In this document: positions 1 to 7,217 of the stretch, piece by piece
How positions within the stretch are numbered: the stretch's first letter is position 1
How the letters are laid out: the number at the start of each line of letters is the position of its first letter
Source of the DNA: CAYSWF01 sp964562905
GTDB taxonomy: Bacteria; Patescibacteriota; Andersenbacteria; UBA10190
Direction of reading: 5' to 3'
Length of the DNA stretch: 21,834 nt
NCBI GenBank assembly: GCA_964562905.1
Contig: CAZLVG010000011.1
Location: 1 to 21,834, forward strand
The notes under the pieces: generated by a model
The model's database searches: none
The model's input: only the letters and a program-made list of their open reading frames with translations
Told to the model about the DNA's origin: nothing
Made by a program: the position numbers and the translations under genes

Positions 1-102
1 CCAGTAGTGGTATTTGTGCTTTGGGAACTCGGCTTTCGCGGTTGAGCTCACGCAATAGCTTAACCAGATAAATTACCTTAAAAGAGCGTTTGTTTTAGGC
101 AT
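1..102 (-). pseudogene. Possible frameshifted 5' end of an unidentified gene running off the left edge
   Basis: On the minus strand an ATG at 102-100 follows a good Shine-Dalgarno (AAGGA at 115-111, about 8 nt away). It opens only nine codons (MPKTNALLR) before a TAA at 75-73. The neighbouring frame stays open to the window edge and reads like real protein (RSFKVIYLVKLLRELN, then RESRVPKAQIPLL), but has no usable start codon. A one-base change near the A-rich start of the gene would join the two. The helix-then-PKAQI pattern is loosely like the N-terminal helix-turn-helix of WYL-type regulators, but this is a guess from about 30 residues. It could also be chance. Confidence 0.25.
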
Positions 103-146
103 AGCTAATTTCCTTCTGAAGCGCGTAAGTCGTCAACAGCAAAAAA

Positions 147-206
147 GCTGATGGCAAGGCTGATGGCAAAGTTGATGATAAAGCTGATGGCAAAGTTGAT
201 GATAAA
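147..206. repeat. Tandem repeat, 24-bp unit
   Basis: Two identical 24-bp copies (159-182 and 183-206) begin GCTGATGGCAAAG and end TTGATGATAAA. They are preceded by a 12-bp partial unit at 147-158. Each 24-mer is itself two related 12-mers. A plus-strand reading gives a charged KADGKVDD repeat, but a TAA lies immediately upstream and there is no start codon, so it is treated as non-coding. It lies upstream of the possible gene start at 102. Confidence 0.75.
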
Positions 207-219
207 ATGAAGGGCTTCT

Positions 220-249
220 ATACTCCCATATTACGTAATATGGGAGTAT
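220..249. repeat. Perfect 30-bp palindrome
   Basis: The sequence is a perfect palindrome centred between 234 and 235, with arms beginning ATACTCCCATATTAC and no spacer. It is followed on the plus strand by a short TTTT. It could form a cruciform or a weak bidirectional terminator, although the stem is AT-rich. Its ACTCCC/GGGAGT arm ends are shared with the inverted repeat at 15733-15759. Confidence 0.8.
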
Positions 250-334
250 TTTACGGCCTCCACTCAACTTCCGCGGTTGAACTTGTGAATTCGCTTAAGC
301 GGAGTTGATACCAGCCACACCTGATTAATTCCGC

Positions 335-399
335 GTCATTCCCGCAAAAGCGGGCATCCAGACTAATTTCGCTGGATGCCGGATCAAGTCCGGCATGAC
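335..399. repeat. Cloverleaf-type palindromic repeat (GTCATTCCCGC family)
   Basis: A short outer stem (GTCAT 335-339 with ATGAC 395-399) encloses three hairpins: CCCGC-AAAA-GCGGG (341-354), CATCCAG-loop-CTGGATG (355-378) and CCGGA-TCAAG-TCCGG (379-393). The GTCATTCCCGC...GCGGGCATCCAG type is a widespread dispersed bacterial repeat whose translations (HAGLDPASS, CGND) often appear as spurious small proteins. The minus-strand open frame across it (251-436) is such a spurious product. This is the only copy in the window. Confidence 0.8.
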
Positions 400-557
400 A
401 CCGTGGATGTAAACAGATGCGGTTGGTATGATTCATTACTTAACTGCTTTGGCTCAATTGAGCTAAAAGGTTTCTGAACCGCGAAAGTCGAACTGTGAGA
501 TAATCCTGATGAAACCCAACAAGAGGGAAGCTTAAGCAAAAGTTTTTTACCGCAAAT

Positions 558-606
558 ATTACGAATTACGAATCACGAGTTACTGATTACGAGTTACGGA
601 TTACTA
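558..606. repeat. Heptamer array (ATTACGA), 7 units
   Basis: Seven head-to-tail 7-bp units with consensus ATTACGA on the plus strand, some diverged (ATCACGA, GTTACTG, GTTACGG), lie 9 bp beyond the stop codon of the GT39-like gene. On the coding (minus) strand each unit contains TAA. Because 7 is not a multiple of 3, stops fall in every frame. Similar arrays occur at 3039-3066 and 15813-15865. Nothing gene-like is visible between 400 and 557. Confidence 0.85.
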
Positions 607-615
607 ACCCGCCGA

Positions 616-3036
616 CTAGCGAATCCTTTTATAAAACGTTAGCGTGTTACTGCCGTTGCTTATGCCCTGCACTCGTTCAAAGTCGCTTTCCAACCCGGAT
701 TTAATCTCCGGGTATTCCATCAAAAAGGAAAAGTCTGTTTGCTTGTCCATTAAAAACCACTTGGCGTCCCGGAAGGCCCGTACCATCCGTTCCGCCGGCG
801 GCAGAAAAGTGTTAAGCCGCCCGGTATCCTTGCGCGTAAATTCATAGGCATACCAACGCGGATGGGCTATATCCAGCGCCGCGCGGTGCCCGGAAAGGTA
901 GGGCACGACTGCGGCACCCGTAAATATCGGTTCATCCATGGGAATATTACGCTGTGCCCAGTTGGCAGCCTCCTTGGCCGCGTCCAGCTGAAACGTACCC
1001 GTGTGTTCGAAGGCCAGTGTCACGTAACCGGACACAAACAAAGCCCACAGCAGTACGGGCACCGCCGCCCAGCGCAATTTTCTGGACGTTATGACCGGCC
1101 GGGCGAAGGCAGCCAGCAACACCAGCGGCGGCAGAAATTCACCGATATAATTGGCGTGAAATTTTATCCAGTTCATATAGAAAAACAGCAGGCCGGCCAG
1201 CCACAAGGCCGGGGCCAGAACGGCCGATAGTTTTCCCTTCATATCCCGGGATACCACCCGCTGCCCGTTGTACAGCACGGCTGCCAGTAATAGAACTGCT
1301 GCCATGGCATACCACAGCCTTTCCATGTCAAAGACCATCACGCTGCTGCCCTCGTACTTACTGAAAAAACCCCACGCCCACCAGAAAATCAGCAGCGGCG
1401 CCGCCCACCACAGCTTTACTTTTAGTATCCGCCTGACAGAGGAGCCGGCGCTGCCGGCCGAACGCGCTGCCAGGCGCTGCAATACCACGCCCAGCCCGAT
1501 TAGTGACAACAGAATAAGCGGCAAAGACTCCCGGAAGAACGGCGTCATGCCCCTTATGGAATACGCCCTTACCTGTTGCCTTTGCGCCGGGTCAAGGCCA
1601 GAAATACTGTCTTCGGCAGAGTTGGCGCCTAAAGCCTCCCAAAAACCTTCCGTGCCGTAAACGGCAGAAGCCCCCGCCAGAAAAATACCAACTACCAGCA
1701 AAAAACCGACGGCCACTGTAATGATATCTTTTGCTCTCGCCTTCCAGTCGAAATTTTCTGTTACGATTAGCGCCAGCGGCACCAGCCCCAAAGCCAGAAT
1801 ACTTTTGCGTGATATAACTCCCAGGCCCAGCAGTACGCCGGCCGCGAACAGCCACTTGCCGCGACCCTTGTCCTTACCGCGCAAAAAGTGCAGCAACACA
1901 GCCAAACCCAACGTTCCGAAGAAGACGGCCAAAGGCTGCGTGTGAACATATATGTTGAACACGGACGTTACCCCCAGTAGCGCCCACAGCCCGGCGCCGG
2001 CCAGTCCTATTTTTCTGCCGCCCAGATTTTTACCCAGCCAATACAGCGGAAACAAAGTAGCCGCGCCGATAAAGACAGAAGCCCATCTGCCCGCGGCTAT
2101 GGTATTACCTAACAGAAACTGCCACAAAGCCAGCCACCCCACCACCAGCGGCGCCTTCACGTAGCCGTCTCCGCCGGCCAGTTTGCCGCGCAACAGCGTG
2201 CGCGCGTCGTACAGGTAATTGCCTTCATCATTGGTAAGCGGCATCTGATGCGCGTACACCAGGCGCAAGGCCACAGCCAGCAGGAACAGGGCCAGCAGCG
2301 CGCGGCCGGGCTTGGCGGACAGCGGCCGTAAAAACAGCAGCAAGACCATTGTCAGGATGGCCGGCCAAGCGGCCGTGGCCCACAGCAGATACCGGCCACG
2401 CTCTTCACCCCAGGAAGAGATAAGCGCGTGCGCTGCCGCGGTTGTTTGGCTGACTACGGCCTGCCGCAGCGGCACGGTATAGTAAAGCTCAAAAGCCGTA
2501 TCTATGGCTTGCTTGCCAGACTGCGCTATCACCTTACCGTCATAATTACTGTCGGCCTGGCCCCGGACAATATAGGCCGATCCCAGCGGATAGGGATCCT
2601 CCGTGCTGATATCCACGGTAACCGCGCTGCCCGCCCGTCCCCCGGGCGACGTTACCAAGAAGAAATACTTCTTGCCTTTTGAATTCTCAATCGGCTTAAA
2701 GTCAAAACGATGTAACTGGTTATTCCCCATCTCTTCCACGCCGGCGGCGGCCGTTCTGATAGTATCCGGGTTAGCAGCCGACTTTCTGACCTGCAACTGT
2801 ACCGTTCCCGTATCAACTCTTCCTGAATAAGTAGCTATCATAACAGCAACAGCCGACAGTCTGTCCCGGCTCGCGGTAAATGTCTGTCCGACTAAATTTC
2901 CGGCGGTAAGCTCGCCGGTATTGGCAGTATAGCTGGTTTGCCGCTCTCCTGCCTGGCGCACGGGAACCAGCTCACCGGCCGCCACGACCACGGCTAAAGC
3001 CAAAATAACTGCCGCCGTCCACGCCTTTACCCTCAT
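616..3036 (-). CDS. Polytopic membrane glycosyltransferase, GT39/ArnT-like (GT-C fold)
   Basis: An 806-residue protein that likely moves a sugar from a lipid-linked donor to an acceptor on the outer face of the cytoplasmic membrane. A signal-anchor helix (about 5-21) is followed by an extracytoplasmic, beta-rich region of about 170 residues. About ten or more hydrophobic helices start near 216. The TNDEGNYL segment (268-275), in the first loop of the membrane domain, matches the acidic D-E site of GT-C enzymes. The stretch from about 295 resembles the PMT_2 domain. A soluble tail (about 690-806) closes the protein. The N-terminal beta-rich domain is unusual for ArnT/PMT relatives. The start ATG has no Shine-Dalgarno and directly abuts the heptamer array, 17 nt after the epimerase stop, suggesting translation coupled to the upstream gene. 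Donor and acceptor cannot be told from sequence. Confidence 0.8.
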   Translation of the reverse strand: MRVKAWTAAVILALAVVVAAGELVPVRQAGERQTSYTANTGELTAGNLVGQTFTASRDRLSAVAVMIATYSGRVDTGTVQLQVRKSAANPDTIRTAAAGVEEMGNNQLHRFDFKPIENSKGKKYFFLVTSPGGRAGSAVTVDISTEDPYPLGSAYIVRGQADSNYDGKVIAQSGKQAIDTAFELYYTVPLRQAVVSQTTAAAHALISSWGEERGRYLLWATAAWPAILTMVLLLFLRPLSAKPGRALLALFLLAVALRLVYAHQMPLTNDEGNYLYDARTLLRGKLAGGDGYVKAPLVVGWLALWQFLLGNTIAAGRWASVFIGAATLFPLYWLGKNLGGRKIGLAGAGLWALLGVTSVFNIYVHTQPLAVFFGTLGLAVLLHFLRGKDKGRGKWLFAAGVLLGLGVISRKSILALGLVPLALIVTENFDWKARAKDIITVAVGFLLVVGIFLAGASAVYGTEGFWEALGANSAEDSISGLDPAQRQQVRAYSIRGMTPFFRESLPLILLSLIGLGVVLQRLAARSAGSAGSSVRRILKVKLWWAAPLLIFWWAWGFFSKYEGSSVMVFDMERLWYAMAAVLLLAAVLYNGQRVVSRDMKGKLSAVLAPALWLAGLLFFYMNWIKFHANYIGEFLPPLVLLAAFARPVITSRKLRWAAVPVLLWALFVSGYVTLAFEHTGTFQLDAAKEAANWAQRNIPMDEPIFTGAAVVPYLSGHRAALDIAHPRWYAYEFTRKDTGRLNTFLPPAERMVRAFRDAKWFLMDKQTDFSFLMEYPEIKSGLESDFERVQGISNGSNTLTFYKRIR

Positions 3037-3038
3037 TA

Positions 3039-3066
3039 ATTACAAATTACGAGTTACGAATTACGA
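3039..3066. repeat. Heptamer array (ATTACGA), 4 units, at a gene junction
   Basis: Four 7-bp units (ATTACAA, ATTACGA, GTTACGA, ATTACGA) fill the junction between the epimerase gene and the GT39-like gene. The array supplies the last codons and the stop of the epimerase and ends 3 bp before the next start codon, replacing the place where a ribosome binding site would be expected. Confidence 0.85.
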
Positions 3067-4031
3067 GAATAATAGTGTCGGCCGAATTTCCTGTAATACC
3101 CCACCATTCGCTTAATGCCCTCTTGCAAGGGTACCCGCGGTTGCCAGCCGGTCAGGTTTTCTATCTTGGCGGTATCAGCGATATAATCTCCCGTTTCGTT
3201 TCTCTCGTAGTTCTCCGGCCAGGGCACATGCTCTTTGATGCCGCTGCCCACTTCCTCCAGCACGGCGTTAACCATATCCACAAAACGTATCCTCTCGTGG
3301 GTTCCTATGTTATAGACTTCGCCGGCTCTGCCCTTCTCCGTTAATTGGATAAAAGCGCTTACTATATCATCCACGTACATATAGTCCCTCTCCTGGCTGC
3401 CGTCGCCAAATACTTTGATCGTTTTATTCTCCAGAGCCTGCCTTACGAACCAGCCCACTATGGAGTACTTGCTGTGTTTTATCTGCTGCCGGGGGCCGTA
3501 AGGATTAGGAATACGTACCGATACAGTGTGAAGATCGTAGGTATCGGCGTAGTAACGGTAATACTTTTCACCCAGCAGTTTATGTATGCCGTATATGGAC
3601 AAAGGATCGGTGGGGTGGTCTTCCCGCACGGGCACCGTCTTTATTTTTCCGTATACCAGGCGTGAAGACGAAAAAAGTACCTTGGCTTTAGGCGCCTGAC
3701 GCCGCGCTGCTTCCAGAACAGTTAAGTGTCCGGCGCCGTTAATGTCCAAATCAAGGAACGGTTTGTCCTTGGAATCCAGGTAACTGACCTGGGCCGCCAG
3801 GTTATAAATGACATCCTTTCCCCGCACCAGCTTACCCATCAGCGGCTTATCCCTGATATCGCCCTTTACGAACTCCGCCTTGTCTTTAATCCCGCTTAAA
3901 TTAAACATATTGCCGCCGTAAAGGGGCGACATGGCGTCCAGTATTGTTACCTTACAGCCGCGCGACACCAAAGCGTGGGCTATATTGCTGCCGATAAAGC
4001 CCGCTCCTCCGGTAATGAGGATTTCAGTCAT
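3054..4031 (-). CDS. NAD-dependent epimerase/dehydratase (extended SDR, GalE-like)
   Basis: A 325-residue extended short-chain dehydrogenase, probably acting on a nucleotide sugar (4-epimerase or 4,6-dehydratase type). It has the Rossmann GGAGFIG motif (8-14), a catalytic Ser cluster (121-123, SSS) and YGIHK (Tyr147, Lys151). The NPYGP segment near 176-180 and the GDGSQERDYMYVDD stretch are typical of UDP-glucose 4-epimerase relatives. It lacks the STDEVYG motif of RmlB, so it does not fill the missing dehydratase step. The last residues (SRNS and the stop) come from the heptamer array, so the C-terminus has probably been remodelled. The upstream spacer holds an 88-bp repeat and a duplicate of this gene's own first codons. 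A GAAGG lies a few bases before the ATG. The exact substrate is unknown. Confidence 0.85.
   Translation of the reverse strand: MTEILITGGAGFIGSNIAHALVSRGCKVTILDAMSPLYGGNMFNLSGIKDKAEFVKGDIRDKPLMGKLVRGKDVIYNLAAQVSYLDSKDKPFLDLDINGAGHLTVLEAARRQAPKAKVLFSSSRLVYGKIKTVPVREDHPTDPLSIYGIHKLLGEKYYRYYADTYDLHTVSVRIPNPYGPRQQIKHSKYSIVGWFVRQALENKTIKVFGDGSQERDYMYVDDIVSAFIQLTEKGRAGEVYNIGTHERIRFVDMVNAVLEEVGSGIKEHVPWPENYERNETGDYIADTAKIENLTGWQPRVPLQEGIKRMVGYYRKFGRHYYSRNS
3999..4024. repeat. 26-bp direct repeat, copy inside the epimerase 5' end
   Basis: The 26 bp encoding the ILITGGAG start of the epimerase are repeated identically at 4121-4146, 122 bp upstream of the gene's own copy. The 88-bp unit at 4039-4126 lies between the two. 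The arrangement resembles a target duplication around an inserted element. Confidence 0.8.
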
Positions 4032-4038
4032 AAGCCTT

Positions 4039-4126
4039 CGGTTACCGCGGGAGGTAACCTGCTAACTGTTAAGGCCAGAGCGAGGGCGCCGTGCTGGCGG
4101 CCGAGGGCGCCGTGCTGGCGGCCCGC
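4039..4126. repeat. 88-bp unit, copy A (upstream of the epimerase)
   Basis: It matches 8219-8306 with only two mismatches, in the same orientation. Inside are a hairpin (GGTTACC 4040-4046, GGTAACC 4053-4059) and two tandem 21-bp copies at 4082-4102 and 4103-4123 (GAGGGCGCCGTGC...). It sits just upstream of an SDR gene start, as copy B does. Confidence 0.9.
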
Positions 4127-4146
4127 TCCTCCGGTAATGAGGATTT
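4121..4146. repeat. 26-bp direct repeat, displaced copy of the epimerase start
   Basis: Identical to 3999-4024. It encodes the SDR ILITGGAG segment without the rest of the gene and adjoins the distal end of the 88-bp unit. Confidence 0.8.
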
Positions 4147-4193
4147 TCTGATGGTTACCGCCGTTATGACCGCGCGCGCCCACCTTGCCCGCT

Positions 4194-5336
4194 TCATTTT
4201 GCCGCGTGCTTCGCATACAGCTTATTGTACTCCTTCATAATGTTGGCCCAGTCATACCTTATTGCTCTTTCCCGGCCGGCTCGGCCCAAGCGCTGCCTCA
4301 AACCGGCGTCGTTAATTAGCGCCGCCAGTTTTTCGGCCAGCTTTTCAACGTCATCGCCCCGGATCAGATATCCGTTTACACCTTCTTCCACCAGTTCATT
4401 GTTCCCTCCCACGTCCGACGCTACTACCGGCAAACCGCAGCCCATTGCTTCCAGAATAACGGAAGGCATCCCTTCAGACAAAGAAGTCAGCACGAAAATG
4501 TCGGCATACTGATAGGCTTTTTCCAGCCGATCATAGGGAATAGTGCCCAGGTAACGGATTAAGTCAGATACTCCTCTGCGCTCCGCCTCCTCGTCCAGCT
4601 GTACCCTGGATGCCCCAGTGCCCACCACTTCCACCTCAAACGGAGCTTGGGCCACAGTCCGTACTTTCGGCAAGGCCCTAATAATTCTCTGAAAACCTTT
4701 ACGGGGTATTAAGCGGCCGATGAACAATATTTTTACCTTGGCGTTGGGCAGGCGGGACATAGGCTGAAACCTGTCTGTTTCCACCCCGTTGGGAATAACA
4801 ATAAACCGTGAGGACGGGTCAACTTTATGCCCCAACTGCGCCAACTCGGAGGAACACACCGTACGAAACTCCGCCCGGCGCCAAACGGCTTTTAGCACCG
4901 GCGTTAGAAAAGGGTAAATGTTTTTGTATCTTGACGGGTTCGCCCCGGGAATGTCAGACCCGCCAAAATATACGGCATAAGGAACACGCCGCGTCAGATT
5001 AACCACCCATGCCACCCAGCCGGCCGGCACCGCGAAATACGCCTGGATAAAATCAACTTTGTGCCTGAAGGTGTAACCTAGCGTGTATGCCAAGGCGGAA
5101 AAACCGAAAATAACCAGTTCCCACTGGGAACAAAAATCTTTGTAACGCCTGATGGCAGGTATGCGGATAACCCGCGCGCCGTCAACCGTTTCCCGCCTGG
5201 GTAAACCTCGGTAGCGGGAGGTAATCAATGTCACTTTGTGTCCAGACTTAGTCAGGTAGTGCAAGGCGTACTTAGTAACGGTTGAACCTCCTCCTCCGAT
5301 AGGCGGAAACTCATTATTAATCAGCAACAGCTTCAT
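4194..5336 (-). CDS. Glycosyltransferase family 4 (GT-B fold)
   Basis: A 380-residue cytoplasmic retaining glycosyltransferase that would transfer a sugar from a nucleotide donor to a growing glycan. The N-terminal Rossmann half carries the glycine-rich acceptor loop NEFPPIGGGGS (8-18). The C-terminal half begins with ILFIGRLIPRKGF near 203. The GT4 EX7E signature is Glu288...Glu296 in SEGMPSVILEAMGCGLP. Length is normal for the family. The ATG overlaps the stop of the upstream GT2 gene (ATGA), and no Shine-Dalgarno is visible, so translation is probably coupled. The sugar and linkage cannot be predicted. Confidence 0.92.
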   Translation of the reverse strand: MKLLLINNEFPPIGGGGSTVTKYALHYLTKSGHKVTLITSRYRGLPRRETVDGARVIRIPAIRRYKDFCSQWELVIFGFSALAYTLGYTFRHKVDFIQAYFAVPAGWVAWVVNLTRRVPYAVYFGGSDIPGANPSRYKNIYPFLTPVLKAVWRRAEFRTVCSSELAQLGHKVDPSSRFIVIPNGVETDRFQPMSRLPNAKVKILFIGRLIPRKGFQRIIRALPKVRTVAQAPFEVEVVGTGASRVQLDEEAERRGVSDLIRYLGTIPYDRLEKAYQYADIFVLTSLSEGMPSVILEAMGCGLPVVASDVGGNNELVEEGVNGYLIRGDDVEKLAEKLAALINDAGLRQRLGRAGRERAIRYDWANIMKEYNKLYAKHAAK

Positions 5337-6340
5337 ACCCGGGGAGAGTGATTTGAACCAGCCGACTGGCGGCCCATCACCGGCTTTAGCTTCAGAGCGA
5401 CATCCGTGGTGAAGCCGGAGGTGGACTTGATGGTGTACGGCTTCTTTTTAGCGTAGTAAGTATGAGCTACCACGTCAGCCAAAACACCGGTCAGCAAAAA
5501 TTGAAAGCCCAGCAGTACCAGCATAACAGCCAGCAGGGGGGTTGACCTGTTCGCCAGTCCTATTATGCGCAGCAGCCACAAGGTTCCCAAAGTGCCGCCC
5601 AGTATTAGGCCGCCCAACACGAACACGGCGCCGATGGTGCCGAAAAAGTGCATCGGCCGGGCCGAGTACTGAATCCAGAATTTGACAATAACCAGGTCTA
5701 AAAACCCCTTCATTTTCTTTTTGATGGAGTAATTGGTTCGGCCGTGCCGGCGGGGGTGGTGACTAACCTCCATCTCACCCACCTTGAAGCCCTTCCACGA
5801 CAACAGCGCCGTTATGTAGCGGTGCATCTCGCCGTACAGCTCCAGGTCTGTTAGAGCCTCTTTTTTGTATATTTTAAGACTGCAGCCGTGATCATGGATT
5901 TTTTCTCCCGTAACCCAGCGGTGCAACGCGTTGCCAAGCCTGCTCCCCACTTTCAACAAGCCGTTGTCCTTGCGCTGCCGTCGCCAGCCCGATATTACAT
6001 CCCACCCTTCCTTCACCATCTTGTCCAGCATAGACGGTATATCTCCGGGGTCGTTCTGCAAGTCGGCATCCATTACTATCACGTAATCCCCGCGGGCGTG
6101 GTCAAAACCGGCTGACCAAGCCGCCGTTTGGCCGAAATTTTTCCTGAACTGTATAAGCTTAACCCGTCCGTCGTGCTGCCGCAGGCTCTTCATCTCGCGG
6201 TACGTGCCGTCACTGCTGCCATCGTCTATAAATATCAACTCCCACGCACCCAGCCGCCCCATAACATCCTTTACCAGCTGGTAAAGGTCTTTGATGTTTC
6301 GCTCCTCATTGCGAGCCGGAACTACCACTGAATACCGCAT
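5333..6340 (-). CDS. DPM1/ArnC-type family 2 glycosyltransferase, membrane anchored
   Basis: A 335-residue enzyme expected to load a sugar onto undecaprenyl (polyprenyl) phosphate at the inner face of the membrane. The GT-A domain shows VVVPARNEE (5-13), DDGSSDGT (39-46) and the metal-binding DADLQ (91-95). A basic HHPRRHGRTNYS segment (about 194-205) is typical of polyprenyl-phosphate sugar synthases. Two C-terminal membrane helices (about 232-257 and 268-290) follow. The start at 6340 is chosen because AAGGAG lies 5 nt upstream, overlapping the end of rmlA. A start 12 codons earlier would lie inside rmlA and add no conserved sequence. The pairing with the GT39-like gene fits: GT39/ArnT enzymes use lipid-phosphate sugars made by such synthases. 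Confidence 0.92.
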   Translation of the reverse strand: MRYSVVVPARNEERNIKDLYQLVKDVMGRLGAWELIFIDDGSSDGTYREMKSLRQHDGRVKLIQFRKNFGQTAAWSAGFDHARGDYVIVMDADLQNDPGDIPSMLDKMVKEGWDVISGWRRQRKDNGLLKVGSRLGNALHRWVTGEKIHDHGCSLKIYKKEALTDLELYGEMHRYITALLSWKGFKVGEMEVSHHPRRHGRTNYSIKKKMKGFLDLVIVKFWIQYSARPMHFFGTIGAVFVLGGLILGGTLGTLWLLRIIGLANRSTPLLAVMLVLLGFQFLLTGVLADVVAHTYYAKKKPYTIKSTSGFTTDVALKLKPVMGRQSAGSNHSPRV

Positions 6341-6341
6341 A

Positions 6342-7217
6342 TCACTCCTTCGCCACCTCCAGCAAATAATGACCATAACCGCTTTGCAGCAGCTCTTTAG
6401 CCAAGTCTTCCAGCTGGTGCCTGCTTATGTATCCCATGCGGTAGGCCGTCTCCTCGATACATCCTATTTTCAAGTCTTGTCTTTTTTCAATAATCCGTAC
6501 AAAGTTGGCCGCCTCCAGCAAAGAGTCATGCGTGCCGGTATCCAGCCACGCCGTGCCGCGGCTCATTCTAACCACCTTTAGCCTGCCTTCATCTAAATAT
6601 TTCCTGTTCACATCCGTGATTTCCAGTTCCCCTCTCGGCGACGGCTTTAAGTTTTTAGCCATATCCACCACGTTTTCATCGTAGAAATACAGACCGGGCA
6701 CCGCGTAGGGCGACTTGGGTCGAGTCGGCTTTTCTTCAATGGAAATGGCCCGTCCGTTATCGTTAAAATCCACTACCCCGTAACGCTCCGGGTCAGAGAC
6801 GTGATAGGCAAAGATAAGCCCCCCGCCGTCATTTTCTACCTGCCGGCGCACACCGGTCAGCGTTTCCTTTAGATCGCTACCGTAAAAAACATTATCCCCC
6901 AATACCAGCGCCACCTTGTCGCCTCCCACAAAATCAGCTCCCAAAACGAAGGCCTGCGCCAGCCCTTCCGGCTTAGGCTGCGGTAGGTATTCAAATTTCA
7001 CGCCCAGCCTGCCGCCGTCTCCCAACAAATTTTTGTATTGAGGCAAGTCACCGGGGGTGGAGATTATTAAAATTTCCCTGACGCCGGCCAACATTAAGGT
7101 GGAAAGCGGATAGTACACCATGGGCTTGTCATAGACCGGCATCAGCTGCTTGCTCACCGGTATGGTAAGGGGATACAGTCTGGTGCCGGCTCCTCCGGCC
7201 AAAATAATGCCCTTCAT
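6342..7217 (-). CDS. rmlA: Glucose-1-phosphate thymidylyltransferase RmlA
   Basis: A 291-residue nucleotidyltransferase that makes dTDP-glucose from glucose 1-phosphate and dTTP, the first step of dTDP-rhamnose synthesis. The N-terminus has the signature LAGGAGTRLYPLT (6-18), followed by SKQLMPVYDKPMVYYP. Further family landmarks are GDNVFYG, EEKP and the WLDTGTHDSL segment. Length is typical of RmlA. The ATG overlaps the hldD stop (ATGA); an AGGAG lies about 14 nt upstream, so coupling to hldD is likely. RmlC and RmlD are present in the window, but RmlB is not. Confidence 0.96.
   Translation of the reverse strand: MKGIILAGGAGTRLYPLTIPVSKQLMPVYDKPMVYYPLSTLMLAGVREILIISTPGDLPQYKNLLGDGGRLGVKFEYLPQPKPEGLAQAFVLGADFVGGDKVALVLGDNVFYGSDLKETLTGVRRQVENDGGGLIFAYHVSDPERYGVVDFNDNGRAISIEEKPTRPKSPYAVPGLYFYDENVVDMAKNLKPSPRGELEITDVNRKYLDEGRLKVVRMSRGTAWLDTGTHDSLLEAANFVRIIEKRQDLKIGCIEETAYRMGYISRHQLEDLAKELLQSGYGHYLLEVAKE

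Larger units (their letters stand above)
4028..4216 (-). pseudogene. Truncated SDR start fused to repeat-encoded tail (62-codon open frame)
   Basis: An open frame starts inside the end of the GT4 gene and ends in a TGA that overlaps the epimerase ATG. Its middle reads KILITGGAG, the first beta-strand and glycine loop of an SDR, and then switches to a tail encoded by the 88-bp repeat (RQHGAL, GRQHGAL, then ALALTVSRLPP). It is probably a remnant created by the repeat, or a short coupling ORF, not a functional enzyme. A near-identical tail follows another SDR-like start at 8205-8327. Confidence 0.4.

Noticed and set aside
147..206. CRISPR array
   Set aside because: The 24-bp copies are directly adjacent with no spacers.
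251..436. 61-codon minus-strand open frame
   Set aside because: It translates the cloverleaf repeat (HAGLDPASS type); such products are widespread annotation artefacts.
862..2830. Plus-strand open frames across the GT39-like gene
   Set aside because: They are antisense shadows of a clearly coding membrane protein, with no domains or ribosome binding sites.
3054..4031. The epimerase as the missing RmlB
   Set aside because: The catalytic STDEVYG signature is absent; the Ser/Tyr/Lys pattern is epimerase-like.
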